Positions 18,193 through 26,247 of a stretch of 41,595 bases of DNA are shown piece by piece. Location: NCBI GenBank assembly GCA_003223255.1, contig QHYJ01000057.1, positions 1 to 41,595 of the forward strand, given 5' to 3'. The notes under the pieces are model-generated. The model saw only the letters and a list, made by a program, of their open reading frames with translations, did not search any database and had not been told where the DNA came from. The translations under genes were made by a program, and so were the position numbers. Source of the DNA: Acidobacteriota bacterium (lineage in GTDB: Bacteria > Acidobacteriota > Terriglobia > Acidiferrales > UBA7541). Positions within the stretch are counted from its first letter, which is position 1. Each line of letters begins with the position of its first letter.

Positions 18193-20378
18193 TCACCAAC
18201 TCTTGGCCAGTACCGAAATGATCTTGGACAGCGCGTCGAGGTCGCGCGTGTCGATAACCTCCCCTGGCGAATGCGAATAGCGCAGCGGCCAGCCTAGTGG
18301 AATATTCACCGAGCCATAGCGCGTAAAGACCGCACCGTCGTTGCCGCCGCCGGTCACGCCGTATTGAGCGCGTATGCCATTGTCACGCGCGAGGTTCACG
18401 ACGCGATCTACGTATTCGCGCGAGGTGATATTGGAATTGTCTACCGCGCGCACGACGAATCCTTTGCCAATCTCGGCGTCGGCGATGCGTTTCGATTCGA
18501 GCGGCGAATCCGAACTGACGAACGTGTCGATGGCAAAGACAAAATCAGGAGCGTGGCCTTCTTTCGCCATGCGCTCGGCAGCTGCCGCCGCGCCTTTCAG
18601 GCCGACTTCTTCTTCCGTGGACCAGATAAACGTGACATCGCGCCCAGGCAGATCTGGGCCAAGCGCCCGCACCGCTTCGATGAGCGCGGCGCACCCCACA
18701 CGATCATCGAAGCTGCGCGCATTTGCGCGCTTTCCCAGCAGCGAGCGATATTCCTTGGGAATGGTGACCCAGTCTCCGACTTTGATCCCGAGCTGCTCCG
18801 TTTCTTTTGCAGAATGCGTTCCGACGTAAACCTGCACGGGCTCGTCCATCGAGCGCGGCCCATGTGGCCACTCGAACCCTGGCTGATCCCAGCCTGCGGG
18901 CAGTTCCAGCGCGCCGCCCGTCGCAGTTCCGTCGGCCTTATGAACCAGCGCGACGTGTCCCAGAAAATATTCCTGATATCCGCCTCCGAGCACCGACACC
19001 AATAAGCGGCCATCGTCTTCAATCTTTTTGACTTCGTACCCGATCTCGTCCATATGCGCAACAAATGCAATTCGCGGTGTCTTTCCTTCCCTTTTCTCAT
19101 CGCCGAGATGCAAGATCAAATTTCCTGCCGGATCTGTCTCTACTCTTTTTTGTAACCTCGCATCCAAACGACTCAACACCGCTTTGCGGACATTCTCTTC
19201 GTGCCCGCTGGCCCCATACGCCTCAACAAGCACCTGAAGGACAGAAGTCTCGGTGACATCCCGTCCCCCCGCGCCTTCGCCGCGGCGGGAGGCTGGTTTT
19301 GGAATCTGCAAATACGCTTCCAGCAATCGTTCCAGGTTTCCCCTGTCATTCCACGAGATGGATTCTCCTGGCGTCACAGGCCACAATGTAGGAATCTCGA
19401 GTTGTGCGAATCGTTCCGGAAACGCGTTCGGCTTTGCATAACCCGCCATGCGTGGCGGAGATGCATTCACCAGAGTCAATCGTTCGCCATCAGCGTCAGC
19501 AATGGCTTTGATTTCAGCAGAAAACCCTTTCAATGGGGCTGAAGCGTCCTCGACTGCGAGAAGAATTCCATCTCCAGGAACAAGCACTGGGGCGCTACTT
19601 TTCGTTGGGCCTTTGCCAGTCGCTGCAACGCGACCAACGAAAATCATTTCGTCTGCTTTTATTTCTTCCAGCAAACGGTTCAAGCCGCGCCCTCCGGTCC
19701 ATTGTTGCGTCACAAATGCGACGGTCGTTGTGCCTTTCGCTTTGCTATCCTTGATCCGCTCGAGCAATTGCAGCAGCGCCGTACACCCAAAGCGATCGCC
19801 TGTGGCTGGCCCAACATCTCCGCTCGATCCCACCGGAATCCATCGCCGCTGAATGGCGATAGGATCGAGGACGTCCACGCCAGCCGCACGCACATCGGCG
19901 GCGCTGGTGGCCCCGATGTCCACGTACATTTCATCGGGATGATTCATCTTCGGCGGGTTCACGCGAGCAGGCTGAAGATGGACGCTGAGTCCAGCGAAAA
20001 CTCCGGGAACCTTCTTTCCCGAACGCGTCATGACCCAAACCGGCTGCGCAAAGTGCAGCGTGTCAAATACCGGGTTGGGCGCGGCTTGCGGCAGCCGCTG
20101 GACGCGCAAAAAACCCTCAGGAGTAATATCGCTGACCAGGTATCCTGGCTCATCGACCGGCGTAACCAACAAGCGATGTGGCGAGCCGTTTCCAAAGCTG
20201 ACCCAGAGATTGCCGAGATTGTCGGTCTGGGGAGAAAAGTCGCGAAGCTGACTGCGAAACCCGAGACAGCAGGGAGCTCCGCAAGACGAGACACGAGAAG
20301 GGGCACCTGCGCCTTTGCAGAAGAAACAAATAGCACTAGCACAGTAGCCAAATTGAGAGGGCCAAGCGGCCTCTTCAT
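18193..20378 (-). CDS. Secreted M42-family metallopeptidase with two tandem M42-like halves; -1 frameshift near the start
   Basis: The body is an exported aminopeptidase of family M42. In the C-terminal half all expected zinc and catalytic residues are visible: VAHMDEIG (His about 442), SFDDRVGC (Asp 559), STEEEVGL (Glu 589/590), AIDTF (Asp 618) and SHSPGE (His 703). The N-terminal half repeats the same plan but has lost most of them: VTPVDEPGY, GDRFGC, QQWTGGRG and PVTPGESI, so it is probably a catalytically dead copy. The real start is the ATG at 20378, with AAGGAG 8 nt upstream and a signal peptide (MKRPLGPLNLATVLVLFVSS). It is in a different frame from the body; a -1 shift near 20256-20262 joins them. 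The longer frame back to 20427 has no such signals. Last gene of an ABC-transporter operon. Confidence 0.8.
20256..20262 (-). other. Frameshift site, G GGT TTC heptamer
   Basis: In the frame of the signal peptide the codons read TCG GGT TTC. The seven bases G GGT TTC fit the X XXY YYZ pattern for tandem -1 slippage. Slipping gives GGG TTT CGC AGT, which is exactly the frame of the peptidase body. A one-base deletion or a sequencing error would look the same. Confidence 0.5.
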
Positions 20379-20417
20379 AGGTAATTCTCCTTTGGATAAA
20401 TGAAACCGGGGTTGCGA

Positions 20418-22070
20418 TTATCGGCACAACGCTTCGATCAGCACTTCTTTCTTTTGCTCCGCCACGCGCGACAACGCATCAAGCGACGCAAAATATCCGC
20501 CCACCGCTGCCACGGCTAACAGCGCAAAAGCTTCCGCGGGCAGCCAGCGGTTTCCCGTCCACCGCCCGCTGAAAAGAACCACCGCCGAAATTCCTCCGAA
20601 CACAAGTTGCGCGGCAAAGGCCATCAGCACGGCCATGCCCGACTGCCGCTGGCCGCGCATTTGGCCAAATCCCAGCTTGCGCGGAAAGCTAAGCGAAGAC
20701 CAGTTGGCCAGACTCAACTGTCCAACAACGGCAAATACGATCGCCGTCAGCGTAGCCACAAAGACCGGCGGCGAGGGCAAGCCCAACCGCCAGGCGAGCA
20801 TGATCAGAGACAATCCCATCTCCACCGCCAGGACCGACAGGAGCATGAGATTTTTGCCGAGAAACACCTCGCGGAAGCGCAGCGGCGCCATGAAATACGT
20901 TTGGATGCCGCGGCCTTCGAAAGCAAAGCAGTTGTAGGCAGGCCCCATTAGAATCAAGACTAGGTAGGCCATGATGCCCGGAAAAAGCATCTCCGGGGAA
21001 ATCGGATGCTCGTTCAATGGGGCGTGTTTTCCAGAAAACTGCGCGCTGAAGATAAGAACCAGCGCGGGCGGCATGATCAAGGTGAAAAAGGAAAAGCTGT
21101 TGCGCGTGAGATAGCGGAATTCTTTGCGAACGACCGCAGCCACTTGCGGTGATAGCGCGCTCAAATGATCGGAAGTCTCTTCTACTCGTGCTACACGGTG
21201 AGCGGTCACAGCCGCAGGCGCAGCCGTTTCGCTCATCTCCTCTCCTCGATATTGCGCCGCGAAACGGCGCCAAAGAAGAACACTAAACACTCCCGCATAA
21301 AGCAGGAGCCCAACCGAGCCCAATACCAGTCCCCCCAAGTGAGCCTGCGCAGCGGCGGCAATGGCTCGGCCCGCCAGTGAAGGCGGAAACCACGCAAAAT
21401 ACCGGCCGATTCGCTCCGCCAATGGGCGCAACAACGCGCCATAGCGATTCACAATCGGATTGATCAGATTCAGAGAAACCATCGCCAGAATGAACAGAGC
21501 AAAAAACAACTCCCGGGTCCTGCGCCGCGACAACACCCGCTCCAACCACGACCCAACAAGGCGCTCCAACGTGACGTTAAGCAACAAGAACAGTACCACC
21601 ACCATGGACATTGCGGGCAATACCGCCAGCTTTGCTACCGCCACAGCTAGGGTCATGGATGCAAGCCAACAAACTGAGGCGACAGCGGAAAAATCCGCCA
21701 GGCCGTAGGCCAGACCAATGATGTAGAACGCTGTGCGATTCAGCGGAAAACGCAGCATCGTGCGGAACTCAAAGCTGGCTCCGAACCCTGCTGCAAATAG
21801 GGGAAAGAGCTGCCAGAAAGCAAAAATGGCCCAGAAAAGCAATGCCATCCAAACTGGCCGGCCATCGGCGAGAGCAGCATAAGCCCCAGCAAAAAAAGCG
21901 AAGCATAACCCCAGGATGAAGATGCCGCTTAAAATTCCACCAAGCACCATGCCGAGAACATGAAGGCGATGGCTCTCCTTGCGCATGCTGTTACGAAGAA
22001 TGCGCCAGCGGAGTCCCGCTACAGCGCGAATCTGCGTCAGAATTCCAATAGAGCCGGCTACATCAGCCAC
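20418..22070 (-). CDS. ABC-2-type transporter permease
   Basis: The 550-residue protein is polytopic, with two groups of hydrophobic segments (about 40-260 and 335-535) separated by a hydrophilic stretch of about 60 residues after residue 270. It thus resembles a fused pair of six-helix ABC-2 permease units. A KEFRYLTRNSFSFF segment starts the second unit, as in ABC exporters of this type. It overlaps the upstream ATPase gene by 13 bp, so the two are translationally coupled and form one exporter. The substrate is unknown. The M42 peptidase gene follows after 39 bp and may share the transcript. Confidence 0.8.
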   Translation of the reverse strand: MADVAGSIGILTQIRAVAGLRWRILRNSMRKESHRLHVLGMVLGGILSGIFILGLCFAFFAGAYAALADGRPVWMALLFWAIFAFWQLFPLFAAGFGASFEFRTMLRFPLNRTAFYIIGLAYGLADFSAVASVCWLASMTLAVAVAKLAVLPAMSMVVVLFLLLNVTLERLVGSWLERVLSRRRTRELFFALFILAMVSLNLINPIVNRYGALLRPLAERIGRYFAWFPPSLAGRAIAAAAQAHLGGLVLGSVGLLLYAGVFSVLLWRRFAAQYRGEEMSETAAPAAVTAHRVARVEETSDHLSALSPQVAAVVRKEFRYLTRNSFSFFTLIMPPALVLIFSAQFSGKHAPLNEHPISPEMLFPGIMAYLVLILMGPAYNCFAFEGRGIQTYFMAPLRFREVFLGKNLMLLSVLAVEMGLSLIMLAWRLGLPSPPVFVATLTAIVFAVVGQLSLANWSSLSFPRKLGFGQMRGQRQSGMAVLMAFAAQLVFGGISAVVLFSGRWTGNRWLPAEAFALLAVAAVGGYFASLDALSRVAEQKKEVLIEALCR

Positions 22071-22846
22071 GAAAGTTCTTCCAAGCGCGGGCGCTCTGTG
22101 CCGTCTTGACCAACAATCGAGAGAAAAATTTCCTCAAGCGTGCTTTTGCTACCCGCTTCACCGGAAATGCCCGCGCGCAATTCTTCGAGCGAGCCCTGCG
22201 CCACAAGCCTGCCTTTGTGAATGATGGCCACGTGGCTGCAGAGACGTTCGACGATTTCCAGGACATGGGAGGTCAGGAAAATCGTCGTGCCGCGCTCGGT
22301 CATGCGACCAAGAAGAGCTTTGAGCGCGCCCGCGGCAAGAGCGTCGACCCCTTCGAACGGCTCATCCAGAAACAAAATCCGTGGCCCGTGAATGACGGCG
22401 GCAGCCAGCGCGAGTTTCTTCTGCATCCCATGCGAATAATCCGCGATCAGAGTTTTCGGTCGGTCCGCGAGTTGCATGAAGTCCAGCAGTTCGTTCGCGC
22501 GCCGTTGCGTCGTTGCGCGGTCCAGCCCGTACATCCGCCCGACGAATTGCAAGTATTCCGAGCCGGTAAGCCGTTCGAGAAGCCCCATGCCTTCCGGCAC
22601 CACCCCGATCTGGCGCTTGGCTTCGACGGGATGCGCCGCGAAATCCAGTCCGAGGAGCTGCATGCTTCCTGATGTCGGTGAAAGCAAGCCCGTTAGCATC
22701 TTGATCGTCGTGGATTTCCCAGCGCCGTTCGGCCCCAGGAAGCCGAAGAACTGGCCGGCAACAACCTGGAGATCGATGCTGTCGACGGCCACAAGGTTCC
22801 CGAATCTGCGAGACAGTTTTTGCGTGTGAATGGCAATTTCCGACAT
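22058..22846 (-). CDS. ABC transporter ATP-binding protein
   Basis: The 262-residue protein is a complete ABC ATPase of the ABC-2 exporter group. Walker A is GPNGAGKST (38-46), the signature is YSHGMQKK (137-144, a YSxGM variant common in this group), and Walker B is ILFLDEP (157-163), followed by FEGVD and the switch His in LTSHVLE. The C-terminal 50 residues are short and variable. It overlaps the permease gene and should form the exporter with it. The gap of about 100 bp to the histidine kinase gene upstream may hold a promoter. Confidence 0.93.
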   Translation of the reverse strand: MSEIAIHTQKLSRRFGNLVAVDSIDLQVVAGQFFGFLGPNGAGKSTTIKMLTGLLSPTSGSMQLLGLDFAAHPVEAKRQIGVVPEGMGLLERLTGSEYLQFVGRMYGLDRATTQRRANELLDFMQLADRPKTLIADYSHGMQKKLALAAAVIHGPRILFLDEPFEGVDALAAGALKALLGRMTERGTTIFLTSHVLEIVERLCSHVAIIHKGRLVAQGSLEELRAGISGEAGSKSTLEEIFLSIVGQDGTERPRLEELSWLM

Positions 22847-22945
22847 CCCGGCTCTCTTTCGACGCTCGCTCTGAGAACGGAAAACTTTAACACGACTCGC
22901 GCACGCTTTCGCGAAGGGACGTAGAACCCAAGAGCAATACGACGA

Positions 22946-24763
22946 TCAGTTAGGCTTGCGGGGATTAGATCCTTGCGTGGTGAGCTGCTGCAATTCCTTG
23001 GCGGGGAAGGCTGCCAAAACGGCCGGCAACTCCACCCGGAAAACGGCACCGCCCTCCTGGCGGTTATAGCAAAGAATTTTTCCGCTGTGCTCTTGGATGA
23101 TTCCAAAGCAGATGCTCAGACCAAGGCCCGTGCCCTTGCCGACCGGCTTCGTGGTGTAAAACGGATCGAATACGCGATGCGGCTCCTTGATGCCGGGACC
23201 GGTGTCGGAAAACAAAATGACCACGTTGCCGCGGTCGCGTAGCGTCTTGATGGTCAGCACGCCGCCTTTGTGTGTTTCCATGGCGTCAATGGCGTTACTG
23301 ATGAGATTGAAAAAGACCTGCATGAGTTGATTCCCGTCTCCGCGCACTCCCGGCAGCACGGATTCGAGTTGTTGTTCGATGCGTGTGGTGGTAGAGCGCA
23401 GATCGAGCGCGCGAAGCTGCACGGCATTATTCACCACGGTATTGATATCGAGGAGCGTGCGCTCCGGAGGAACCTGCCGGGCGAAGCTGAGCAAATTCCC
23501 CACCAGCGTCTTCGTTCGGCGGGCCTGTTCGCGGATTTTGGAAGCTGTAGAGCGCGCTTTTTCGGGCAGAGTTTCGTCATCGGCCAGGAGATCTGAAAAA
23601 CCGAGAATGGCCGCAAGAGGATTGTTGATTTCATGAGCCGCGCCGGCAGCCAGTTGCCCGAGCGAAACAAGTTTTTCCGTTTGCACGAGCTGTGTCTGAA
23701 GGCGTTTTAGATTTTCCAAGGCCTGTTCCGATTGCACGAGCAGCCGCCCGCGATCTTTCTCCGCGAAATGGCTGCGCACGAAAATCAGCCCCGCCAGGGG
23801 CAGCGCCGCCACCATCGTCGTTACCAGCCGGAAATCACGAACAGCCGGCTCCGCATGGTCAAACTGCAGACTATACAGTGCGAGGAGCGGCAAGGAGATG
23901 ACCGCCGCCATGGCCAGCCGGCTGGACCAGCCGTGGACACCAGGTTCGGTATCGTTGCCGGAATCGAAAGATTCTGCAGATTGAGCCGCGTCTAATTGCG
24001 CGCTATTCAGGTAGGCAATCAAACCGGCAAAGGCAAACCAGAAAAAGGAAGAAATGAGCGGCAGGTCGTACAGACTCCCTGTGTAGTAGATGCCGACGTC
24101 ATTTTGCACATCGACGACCAAAGAAGCCAGCATGTAAACCACGGAAGCACCCAGCAAATGGAAGTACACGTTTTTCCAGGCGCCCTTGCTTCGAAGCCAC
24201 AAAAGGATCAGTCCGACTACGATAATGGCATTTTGCGTGTCGGTGATGACGTTGAAATTGTGATTGTAGAGCGCAGATGTAGGCGCGGCATAAATCCAGG
24301 GCAGAACAAAAAAGACGTAAACGAAAGTCCACCAGGTCAATAACAAGCCAAAGTCCAAATACCCAAGACGGGCGTGCACTTCGCCGCGTTTTCGGTGCGG
24401 CTGCAGGGCAAGGGCAGCCATGAGCGGGACGCCATGAAGGAAGAACAAAATATCGCCAGGATATAGCCCCGGGAGCGGCTCATGAAGATAAACCTCGTAG
24501 TAGGTCCATTGAAACTGTCCAACCATCCATAGCGTGCAGCTTAGGGCGAGCAGCATCCAAAAGATATTGCGTCGCCAATAGGGTGTGCCCGCGTTCAGGA
24601 GCAATCCGGCGTTGGCAATCAGCGGAACGATGCATTGCACGACATTTCCGAACGCGACCAGCGTCTGAGAACCTCGCGGATGCGTCAGGGACATGCCGGC
24701 GTAGAGCGCAAGGACGATCAGCCAGATTCCAATGGACCAGGTGATCGCGCGGGAAGCAGTCAT
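22946..24763 (-). CDS. Membrane histidine kinase with seven or more transmembrane segments
   Basis: The 605-residue sensor kinase starts with a polytopic membrane region (about residues 1-330 in eight to ten hydrophobic segments). A short coiled linker then leads to the HisKA dimerisation domain with LGQLAAGAAHEINNPLAAIL (phospho-acceptor His 377). The ATPase domain shows NLISNAIDAM (N box, about 488-497), DTGPGI (520-525) and GTGLGLS (544-550). There is no PAS or HAMP domain and no response regulator gene next to it, so it may be an orphan. I choose the ATG at 24763; the longer frame to 24922 overlaps a tRNA-like sequence. A TATAAT box 15 nt before this ATG and the lack of a Shine-Dalgarno suggest a very short leader. 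Confidence 0.88.
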   Translation of the reverse strand: MTASRAITWSIGIWLIVLALYAGMSLTHPRGSQTLVAFGNVVQCIVPLIANAGLLLNAGTPYWRRNIFWMLLALSCTLWMVGQFQWTYYEVYLHEPLPGLYPGDILFFLHGVPLMAALALQPHRKRGEVHARLGYLDFGLLLTWWTFVYVFFVLPWIYAAPTSALYNHNFNVITDTQNAIIVVGLILLWLRSKGAWKNVYFHLLGASVVYMLASLVVDVQNDVGIYYTGSLYDLPLISSFFWFAFAGLIAYLNSAQLDAAQSAESFDSGNDTEPGVHGWSSRLAMAAVISLPLLALYSLQFDHAEPAVRDFRLVTTMVAALPLAGLIFVRSHFAEKDRGRLLVQSEQALENLKRLQTQLVQTEKLVSLGQLAAGAAHEINNPLAAILGFSDLLADDETLPEKARSTASKIREQARRTKTLVGNLLSFARQVPPERTLLDINTVVNNAVQLRALDLRSTTTRIEQQLESVLPGVRGDGNQLMQVFFNLISNAIDAMETHKGGVLTIKTLRDRGNVVILFSDTGPGIKEPHRVFDPFYTTKPVGKGTGLGLSICFGIIQEHSGKILCYNRQEGGAVFRVELPAVLAAFPAKELQQLTTQGSNPRKPN

Positions 24764-24778
24764 ATACGTAACGATTCC

Positions 24779-24784
24779 ATTATA
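24779..24784 (-). promoter_or_regulatory. Possible -10 box of the histidine kinase gene
   Basis: On the minus strand a perfect TATAAT lies 15 nt before the ATG at 24763. The expected start of transcription would leave a leader of only about 8-10 nt. No good -35 box is seen, so support is limited. Confidence 0.35.
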
Positions 24785-24868
24785 GGCAAGCGAAGTTTTT
24801 AAAGCGTCTGGAAATTTCCCGGATTGGCCAGACCGTAAACCAATTCCAAAGGAATCCGGGGAGAACGT

Positions 24869-24957
24869 GGATTTCTGGCGGAGTCGAACCCCCGAGACCC
24901 TTTCGAGCCTAAAGGTTTTCAAGACGGGTGGTTGCGCTCTGGCTCGCCACTAAGTTG
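24869..24957 (-). tRNA. Degenerate tRNA-Ser-like sequence (TGA anticodon), probable pseudo-tRNA
   Basis: On the minus strand the sequence has a D-arm-like GTGGCGAGCCAGAGCGCAACC, an anticodon loop CTTGAAA (TGA, serine), a long variable arm CCTTT/AAAGG, and a T-arm GGGGGTTCGACTCCGCC. This order matches class II tRNA-Ser. However, the anticodon stem (CCCGT against ACCTT) keeps only two pairs, the T stem has one mismatch, and no acceptor stem can be formed with the flanks. I think it is a decayed copy, perhaps a scar of an integrated element. A covariance-model search would settle this. Confidence 0.4.
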
Positions 24958-25178
24958 TTGAGAACTAAAGGCACGGCTCGGCCCGCTCTGGACGGTTTGG
25001 GCACGGATTTCAGCGTATTGGGATAAGTTAGCATAAAGGCTATTACACGTCTGTGACAGCCAACTTGCGAGCCTGTGAGGCCGCGGTTTAGCTAAGAGTC
25101 GGGAGACTTTTGCGAACGGGAAAAATTAGGGCCGAAAGAACGGCGCGGCGATGCGGCTCACGTCACCGTTTCGCTGGC
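24958..25178. other. Intergenic region between the tRNA-like sequence and the GntR remnant
   Basis: With the adjoining leader of the histidine kinase this makes about 415 bp without an intact gene. The only other structure noted is a weak stem AAGAGTC/GACTTTT with a GGGA loop near 25095-25112. Its tail is not a clear T-run. Confidence 0.35.
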
Positions 25179-25935
25179 TCAACGGAACCGGCGAATCACC
25201 AGATTGTGCCGGTCGGAGCGATAAAAACCCAGCACGTACATGACGGCATTGCCCCTCGTTGAATAAATGACCTGGCGAATGCGCAGTAGCGGTTCGCGGC
25301 GCGGGATGGCGAGAAGCTCGGCGATGCGCGGATCGGCGGCGGTGGCGTCGACTTCTTCGTCATAGCCCAGATCCACTTTGTAATCGCGCTCGAGAATGCC
25401 AAAAAGCGATTCGCACTCGATGGGCGATTCAAGCAAGCCGGGAAATTCGGCGGCGCTGAGATAGCAGGTTCGAGCGCGAACGGCTCGCCGGATGCGTGCC
25501 GTAGGCGTTCGAGCTTGATGATGCCGCTATGGGGAGGAAGCGAAAGGCGCGCGGCGGCATCGTTTTCATTGTCGACGATTTTGGCAAAGAGGACCTTCGC
25601 TCCGGCAGCAAGCGTGCGCGCTGCCATCTGCTCGCTGTAGCTCATGAGCCTGTTGAAATGGATTTTCGGCGGCGCGACGAACGTCCCGATGCTGCTGCGG
25701 CGCTCAACGAGACCTCGCGTTCGAGGAACGCCAGGGCGTGGCGAGCGGTCATCAGGCTGACATGATGCGTGCGCGCAAGGTCGCGTTCGGAGGGAACCGC
25801 GTCGCCGGGCTGGAGCTGCCCAGAATCGATGCACTTGCGAATGACGCTCTGAATGCGCTGATAAGCAGGCACAGCGCTTGAGACGCGGGCGGTGAAGCGC
25901 TCGAGAGCGGCTAGAGTTTTTTTGTTCGAAGCCAT
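25179..25935 (-). pseudogene. GntR-family regulator with UTRA domain, two frameshifts
   Basis: Three frames together spell one regulator of about 250 residues. The DNA-binding winged helix (YQRIQSVIRKCIDSGQLQPG, DAVPSERDLARTHHVSLMTA) is in the first. LVERRSSIGTFVAPPKIHF and the front of the UTRA ligand-binding domain are in the second. TCYLSAAEFPGLLESPIECE to IYSTRGNAVMYVLGFYRSDR is in the third. One base is missing near 25710 (CGCGAGGTCTC, where CGCGAGGGTCTC would read on), and one near 25470 (CTCGAACCTGC). UTRA domains usually sense sugars or sugar phosphates. The gene is divergent from the receptor cluster and is its likely repressor. Two independent one-base losses mean either true inactivation or locally poor sequence. 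Confidence 0.8.
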
Positions 25936-26025
25936 CCGTTGCCCCTTTTTCCGAGCGAAAGGAACGCCGAAGGAAGCGACGCCTTACATCGTCCCACCCG
26001 TTTACTCCTATAGGGCCATCGACAG

Positions 26026-26039
26026 CCGCTATAGAGCGG
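26026..26039. promoter_or_regulatory. Inverted repeat CCGCT-ATAG-AGCGG
   Basis: Five-base arms surround ATAG in the space between the GntR remnant and the receptor gene. A second CTATAG lies 20 bp to the left. It may be part of the operator region; its role is not known. Confidence 0.35.
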
Positions 26040-26044
26040 TCAAG

Positions 26045-26056
26045 TACCAATTGGTA
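26045..26056. promoter_or_regulatory. Perfect palindrome TACCAATTGGTA, candidate GntR operator
   Basis: This 12-bp perfect palindrome lies about 50 bp upstream of the receptor's -35 box and 110 bp upstream of the GntR start. Position, symmetry and an AT-rich centre are what one expects of a GntR/HutC-type operator, but no binding data are available. Confidence 0.5.
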
Positions 26057-26074
26057 TCCCTGAACACCCGCGAC

Positions 26075-26092
26075 TCTCGAGAATCTCGAGAA
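26075..26092. repeat. Two direct copies of TCTCGAGAA
   Basis: The 9-base unit is repeated without a gap, and each copy contains the palindrome TCTCGAGA. The pair ends 11 bp before the TTGACA box of the receptor cluster, a position suited to a regulator site. Confidence 0.5.
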
Positions 26093-26103
26093 TCTTTATC
26101 TTC

Positions 26104-26132
26104 TTGACAAGCAACGATTTGTGCTATATAGC
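26104..26132 (+). promoter_or_regulatory. Sigma70-like promoter of the receptor cluster
   Basis: A perfect TTGACA (26104-26109) is followed after 17 bp by TATAGC (26127-26132), or after 15 bp by TATATA. The -10 region lies inside the palindrome GCTATATAGC (26123-26132). It is about 115 bp upstream of the receptor start. Confidence 0.6.
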
Positions 26133-26247
26133 TAATCGCCAATCGAACTTATAGCAGTTTAGCGTGCCCATTACCAGTCGAGGAAATTCGGTCGGTTAGG
26201 GGAGAGGCAGGTTGGACGGCCAGCCGCTTCAAGCCGGAGGAGTGAAT

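Noticed and set aside
20379-20427. Upstream start of the M42 peptidase body frame
   Set aside because: The encoded N-terminus is Cys/Arg-rich with no signal peptide, and it overlaps the permease gene; the ATG at 20378 in the other frame has a strong ribosome site and signal peptide.
24764-24922. 53-residue N-terminal extension of the histidine kinase
   Set aside because: It begins inside the tRNA-like sequence and adds an Arg/Ser-rich stretch before what is clearly the first membrane segment at MTASRAITWSIGIW.
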